This document shows, piece by piece, positions 60,684 through 64,000 of a stretch of 64,000 nt of DNA. Under the pieces are notes generated by a model, which was given only the letters and a program-made list of their open reading frames with translations, was not told where the DNA came from and made no database searches. The stretch covers positions 524,001 to 588,000 of the forward strand of contig NZ_CP009913.1 of assembly GCF_000785515.1 (NCBI RefSeq), written 5' to 3'. Both the position numbers and the translations under genes were made by a program. Numbering within the stretch: position 1 is the first letter of the stretch; each line of letters opens with the position of its first letter. Source of the DNA: Streptococcus salivarius. GTDB lineage: Bacteria; Bacillota; Bacilli; Lactobacillales; Streptococcaceae.

Positions 60684-61367
60684 TTGGAAGATAAGAATTT
60701 TGCAGAACGTTTAAATATTTTAAGAGCTGGTGTTTTGGGGGCTAATGATGGTATCATTTCCATTGCGGGAGTGGTTATCGGTGTGGCCAGTGCGACATCA
60801 AACATCTGGTTCATCTTGATTTCTGCCTTGTCAGCGATTTTTGCCGGTGCCTTTTCGATGGCAGGTGGCGAATATGTCAGTGTGTCAACGCAAAAAGATA
60901 CTGAAGAAGCTGCTATCGCTAAGGAACAATCCCTCTTGGACCGCTCTCCTGAGGCAGCTAGAGAGAGTTTGTATCAAACCTTCCTCAGTCAGGGGGATTG
61001 CGAAACAGCAGCTGAAGTTAAGGTTAATCAAGCCTTCAATAAGAATCCGATTAAGGTCTTAGTTGAGGAAAAATATGGGGTGGATTTAGATGAAATTACG
61101 AATCCATGGCATGCTGCTGTATCTAGTTTCCTGGCTTTTTCAGTTGGTTCCTTGCCACCAGCCCTAGCTATCATGCTGTTCCCAGAGCCTTACCGTATTC
61201 CTGTAACAGTGGTCGTGGTTGCCCTTACCTTGCTCTTGACTGGTTATATCAGTGCCAAGCTCGGAAAAGCACCTGTTAAACAAGCGATGTTGCGTAACTT
61301 GACAGTAGGACTCTTGACCATGCTTGTGACCTTCTTGGTCGGGCATATCTTCCACGTAAATGTGTAA
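60684..61367 (+). CDS. VIT/CCC1-family Fe/Mn transporter
   Basis: A 227-residue membrane protein of the vacuolar iron transporter family with five predicted helices. LRAGVLGANDGIISIAGVVIGVASA and AGAFSMAGGEYVSVSTQKD are the family hallmarks, followed by the charged cytoplasmic metal-binding helices (residues 65-125). Bacterial members export or store Fe(II)/Mn(II). The start is a TTG with AAGGAG eight bases upstream. PerR/Fur-type boxes around the promoter suggest metal or peroxide control, in keeping with a detoxification role. Confidence 0.9.
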   Translation: MEDKNFAERLNILRAGVLGANDGIISIAGVVIGVASATSNIWFILISALSAIFAGAFSMAGGEYVSVSTQKDTEEAAIAKEQSLLDRSPEAARESLYQTFLSQGDCETAAEVKVNQAFNKNPIKVLVEEKYGVDLDEITNPWHAAVSSFLAFSVGSLPPALAIMLFPEPYRIPVTVVVVALTLLLTGYISAKLGKAPVKQAMLRNLTVGLLTMLVTFLVGHIFHVNV

Positions 61368-61481
61368 GTCTTAATAATGTGATAAGTCTATCTTTTAAGG
61401 TAGACTTTTTGTTTTATCCAGAGTTCTTTTGATACCTTTCTTATGTCCTCCTTTTTTAGTCTGCTAGACCAGGCTTATCCG

Positions 61482-61490
61482 TGGTACAAT
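61482..61490 (+). promoter_or_regulatory. Extended -10 promoter giving a leaderless rsuA-type mRNA
   Basis: TGG-TACAAT lies six bases before the ATG at 61497, so the message is expected to begin at the start codon. Confidence 0.55.
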
Positions 61491-61496
61491 AAGGTT

Positions 61497-62216
61497 ATGC
61501 GTTTAGACAAATTATTAGGACAGGCGGGCTATGGTTCCCGCAATCAGGTCAAGAAGCTCATTCGTAGCCGTCAAGTTTATGTAGATGGTATCTTGGCGGA
61601 TCGAGATAATCTAAATGTGGATGCTAGTCTTCAAACCATCACGGTTTCTGGTAAGGAACTGGAGCATACGCCAGAAGTTTACTATCTCATGAATAAACCA
61701 GCAGGTGTAGTGTCAGCTCGAAAGGACAAGAAGCACCAAACAGTCATTGATTTGATTAAGCCTGAAGATCAGCGAGACGGTCTCTATCCTGTGGGCCGAT
61801 TGGATAGAGATACGGAGGGTTTGGTGCTGATTACCAACAATGGGCCTCTGGGCTTTGCCATGCTTCACCCCCGCTATCATGTAGCTAAGACTTATTATGT
61901 TGAGGTCAATGATGTTCTTGGGCCTGATGCACCTGCATTTTTTGAGTCGGGTGTTGTCTTTGAGGATGGTACTGTTTGTAAATCAGCTCAGCTAGAAATT
62001 CTAAGTTCTGCGAGTGACAAGAGTAGTGCTCACATTACGATTTCGGAAGGTAAATTTCATCAAGTGAAAAAGATGTTCTTGGCTTATGGAGTCAAGGTGA
62101 CCTATCTTAAGCGGATTTCTTTTGGAGCATTTAAGCTTGATGAAGGGATAGCAGTAGGTTCCTACAGAGCCTTAACGGAAGCGGAAAAAGTGATTTTGCG
62201 TACTTATTTGGGCTAG
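61497..62216 (+). CDS. rsuA: RsuA-type 16S rRNA pseudouridine synthase
   Basis: A 239-residue RsuA/RluB-family pseudouridine synthase. The N-terminal S4 domain (MRLDKLLGQAGYGSRNQVKKLI) and the catalytic GRLDRDTEGLVL near residue 100 (active-site Asp) are clear, as is the family C-terminal KFHQVKKMFLAYG. RsuA makes pseudouridine 516 in 16S rRNA. The ATG at 61497 gives the family length; upstream AAGG is only two bases away, and the -10 just before it suggests leaderless translation. A longer frame from 61443 lacks a ribosome site. Confidence 0.9.
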   Translation: MRLDKLLGQAGYGSRNQVKKLIRSRQVYVDGILADRDNLNVDASLQTITVSGKELEHTPEVYYLMNKPAGVVSARKDKKHQTVIDLIKPEDQRDGLYPVGRLDRDTEGLVLITNNGPLGFAMLHPRYHVAKTYYVEVNDVLGPDAPAFFESGVVFEDGTVCKSAQLEILSSASDKSSAHITISEGKFHQVKKMFLAYGVKVTYLKRISFGAFKLDEGIAVGSYRALTEAEKVILRTYLG

Positions 62217-62302
62217 TCATTTCTTCTTATTAAGGTATGATAGGAACTTTCAATCTCCTGATAGGTCCATCCTATCACTAGGCTTAATACTGTAAGGCCC
62301 AT
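62213..62302 (-). CDS. Possible 29-residue membrane peptide or gene remnant
   Basis: On the minus strand a short frame encodes MGLTVLSLVIGWTYQEIESS followed by nine more residues; one hydrophobic helix plus a charged tail. It ends inside the stop region of the rsuA-type gene. No ribosome site is evident, so a decayed gene is as likely as a small protein. Confidence 0.2.
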   Translation of the reverse strand: MGLTVLSLVIGWTYQEIESSYHTLIRRND

Positions 62303-62330
62303 AATGACGGACTTTTCTAGGGGTATAAGT

Positions 62331-62358
62331 AAAACTTATGACATTCTATAAGTTTTTT
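62331..62358 (+). terminator. Terminator before the amidohydrolase gene
   Basis: AAAACTTAT / ATAAGTTTT stem and T-run. Confidence 0.75.
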
Positions 62359-62461
62359 AATTTTTCAAGCCTTGTTTCTGGTGGTATGATGGTATCAATT
62401 CGATTGAGAACTTAAGTAAGTCAGGGCAATGAGCAGGTCTAATCAGAGAGGGAGGTTCATT

Positions 62462-63607
62462 ATGACAGAAGCATTTTATGATCATTTAGCAAAGACGCGT
62501 CATCAGATTCACCAACATCCAGAGGTTTCTGAGGAGGAGCATGATACGACAGTCTTTTTGAAAGGTTATTTGAAAAATCTAGGTATTGAGCCTTTAAATT
62601 ATCCCTTGAAGACGGGACTCATCGCTGAGATTGGGTCAGGTTATCCGATTATTGCTTTACGTGCTGATATTGATGCCCTACCGATTAAGGAAAAGACAGG
62701 ACTTCCTTATGCCAGCGACAATGGGGCCATGCATGCTTGTGGTCATGATTTTCACCAGACCTCTCTTCTCGGAGCTGCTCAGCTTTTAAAAGAAAGAGAA
62801 GCCGAGCTTAAGGGGACCGTTCGATTGATTTTTCAACCAGCCGAGGAAAATTTCCAAGGGGCCTATCAGGTCATTGAAGCGGGTGGTCTTGACGGTGTGT
62901 CAGCTATCATCGGTTATCACAATAATCCTCACTTGAAACCTGGTCAGATTGGTCTTCGTTCGGGAGCTATCATGGCAGGTGTGGAGCAGTTTAGGGTTGA
63001 TGTTAAAGGTGTTTCGTCCCATGCTGCCCGTCCTGATTTGGGTGTGGATACGGTCTTGGTCACTACGACCATCATCAACAATTTACAACAGATTGTTGCT
63101 CGTACGGTATCGCCCTTTGAATCAGCAGTATTGTCAGTTACTCATATCGAAGTTGGAAATACCTGGAATGTCCTTCCGGCAGCAGGCTTTTTTGAAGGAA
63201 CGATTCGTACCTTTGAGCCTAAGGTTCGTGAAGATGTCATTGCTCGCTTTGAAAAAGTTGTTCAGGCGACAGCTGACCAGTTTGGTGCTCAAGTTGACAT
63301 TACTTGGGGTAATTCACCTTACGTGACCTACAATGACCAGACACTCACACCACTCATCTTTGAAAATTCTAAGGCCTTTGCAGAAGTGATTGAAACTTTG
63401 CCATCAACAGGGGGCGAAGACTTTGCGGCCTATCAAAAGGAAATACCAGGAGTCTTTGCCTTTGTTGGCCCAAATGGTGAAGAAAATGCACCAGACTGGC
63501 ACCATGATGATTTTCTTGTGAAAGATGAGGCCTTGCCAGTAGCTGTGAGTTACTATGTGGAAAACGCCCTTTTCCTACTTGACTATTTTAAGGAGAAAGG
63601 CAAATGA
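62462..63607 (+). CDS. M20-family amidohydrolase (N-acyl amino acid hydrolase-like)
   Basis: A 381-residue metallopeptidase-fold enzyme of the M20D/hippuricase group, which release amino acids from N-acyl or N-acetyl conjugates. Metal ligands appear in ALRADIDALP, MHACGHDFHQ near residue 95, FQPAEEN near residue 130, GYHNNPH and the C-terminal STGGEDFAAY. The ATG at 62462 follows GAGGGAGG; a longer open frame upstream has no such site. The GATase remnant begins four bases before its stop (ATGA), so the two were once an operon. Confidence 0.88.
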   Translation: MTEAFYDHLAKTRHQIHQHPEVSEEEHDTTVFLKGYLKNLGIEPLNYPLKTGLIAEIGSGYPIIALRADIDALPIKEKTGLPYASDNGAMHACGHDFHQTSLLGAAQLLKEREAELKGTVRLIFQPAEENFQGAYQVIEAGGLDGVSAIIGYHNNPHLKPGQIGLRSGAIMAGVEQFRVDVKGVSSHAARPDLGVDTVLVTTTIINNLQQIVARTVSPFESAVLSVTHIEVGNTWNVLPAAGFFEGTIRTFEPKVREDVIARFEKVVQATADQFGAQVDITWGNSPYVTYNDQTLTPLIFENSKAFAEVIETLPSTGGEDFAAYQKEIPGVFAFVGPNGEENAPDWHHDDFLVKDEALPVAVSYYVENALFLLDYFKEKGK

Positions 63608-63773
63608 CCATTCCCTTAATCGGTATTACCAGTAATGAAAAACTTGTTAGGGAGTTGAGAGCTTCACTGACGCCCCATTTATAGGTGTTCAGTGGCATCC
63701 TGAGTTTCTCTTGGGACATAAGTTTTTAAAAGACCAAGGACTCTTTGATTATTTTGTTAAGAGTTTTAAATAA
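63604..63773 (+). pseudogene. Remnant of a class I glutamine amidotransferase-like hydrolase (PuuD/peptidase C26)
   Basis: The first part encodes MTIPLIGITSNEKL, the typical start of gamma-glutamyl-GABA hydrolase-like proteins, and stops at 63682. In another frame, GVQWHPEFLLGHKFLKDQGL (63684-63743) and the following residues to 63773 are the C-terminus of the same family, with the catalytic His and Glu in QWHPE. The middle, including the catalytic Cys, is deleted (intact members have about 230 residues). A non-functional gene. Confidence 0.88.
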
Positions 63774-63865
63774 AGCTTAAGGACTTTAAATTGGTACTAC
63801 TTTTGATATTGAAAAGGAGGACGTGCTTAAGTAGAAAAAATCTTTTGATCATTTAGTTTACACTT

Positions 63866-63895
63866 AAGAGCCCAGCCGGTTGGTTGGGTTCTTTT
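63866..63895 (+). terminator. Terminator after the GATase remnant
   Basis: AAGAGCCCAGCC / GGTTGGGTTCTT stem with GGTT loop and T-run. Confidence 0.82.
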
Positions 63896-63973
63896 GTCGT
63901 ATTTTAGAAGCAAGATTTCAGGACTTAGAAAGGGAGGGAAGATTTTTCACTTGCTATTTTTGAGTTTTTTAGA

Positions 63974-63992
63974 TAAAATGAAAGCGTTATCA
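63974..63992 (+). promoter_or_regulatory. Promoter -10 with CcpA site at the right edge
   Basis: TAAAAT (63974-63979) overlaps TGAAAGCGTTATCA (63979-63992), an exact match to the cre consensus TGWAARCGYTWWMA. It belongs to a gene starting beyond the window, probably repressed by CcpA. Confidence 0.75.
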
Positions 63993-64000
63993 TTTCAAAA

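Overview
The window is a low-GC Gram-positive chromosome segment from the genus Streptococcus, most likely the salivarius group (S. thermophilus / S. salivarius). The evidence is the end of an atp operon followed by ftsW, tuf and tpiA, the block cpsY-like regulator/lspA/rluD/pyrR, class-typical proteins such as RicT and YabA, strong AGGAGG ribosome sites and many extended -10 (TGn-TATAAT) promoters. Species assignment is an inference from gene content and order. Almost every gene is a chromosomal housekeeping or transport gene, and no phage, complete insertion sequence or CRISPR array is present.

Layout. 1-7.3 kb: end of the F1Fo ATPase operon (atpD fragment, atpC), ftsW, tuf, tpiA, tkt and a tRNA-Thr(CGU). 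7.4-10.9 kb: tightly packed tmk-holB-ricT-yabA-rsmI operon. 11-12.7 kb: amtB-glnK under a GlnR box. 12.7-20.4 kb: surface and transport genes (glucosaminidase, HAD phosphatase, YgjV-like membrane protein, Ser-rich lipoprotein, Na/Pi symporter, nagA, YkvI-like transporter). 20.4-24.4 kb: T-box-controlled glyQ-glyS operon, which carries two unexplained structured insertions. 24.5-29.7 kb: amino-acid permease, an unknown gene with a palindromic operator, an isolated beta-glucoside PTS gene with a LicT-type antiterminator site, and a cyclophilin. 29.9-36.2 kb: an accessory-looking block in which two paralogous membrane proteins flank an ABC transporter and two very small AT-rich genes. 36.3-46.4 kb: LysR regulator, lspA, rluD, then pyrR-uraA-pyrB-carA-carB. 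46.7-50.7 kb: methyltransferase and a MacAB-like efflux system. 50.8-55.7 kb: rplJ-rplL with L10 leader, then a heterodimeric ABC exporter. 55.8-64 kb: queA, nagB, trhO, an XRE/membrane pair, a nucleoside phosphorylase, a VIT-family metal transporter with PerR-like boxes, an rsuA-type pseudouridine synthase, an M20 amidohydrolase and a GATase pseudogene.

How the parts connect. Pyrimidine synthesis and uptake genes share PyrR-type hairpins in the pyrR, carA and carB leaders and, additionally, a roughly 105-nt RNA element repeated in front of uraA, carA and carB. Its helices covary between copies, including a flip of GGGC/GCCC to GCCC/GGGC, so it looks like a real cis-regulatory RNA. This is the strongest candidate here for something undescribed. 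Amino-sugar use (nagA, nagB) is linked to CcpA and a NagR-like operator, nitrogen uptake to GlnR, glycine charging to a T-box, beta-glucoside uptake to antitermination, and a metal transporter to PerR/Fur-type boxes. Two RNA-modification genes (the RsmJ-like gene and the rsuA-type gene) appear to be transcribed as leaderless mRNAs.
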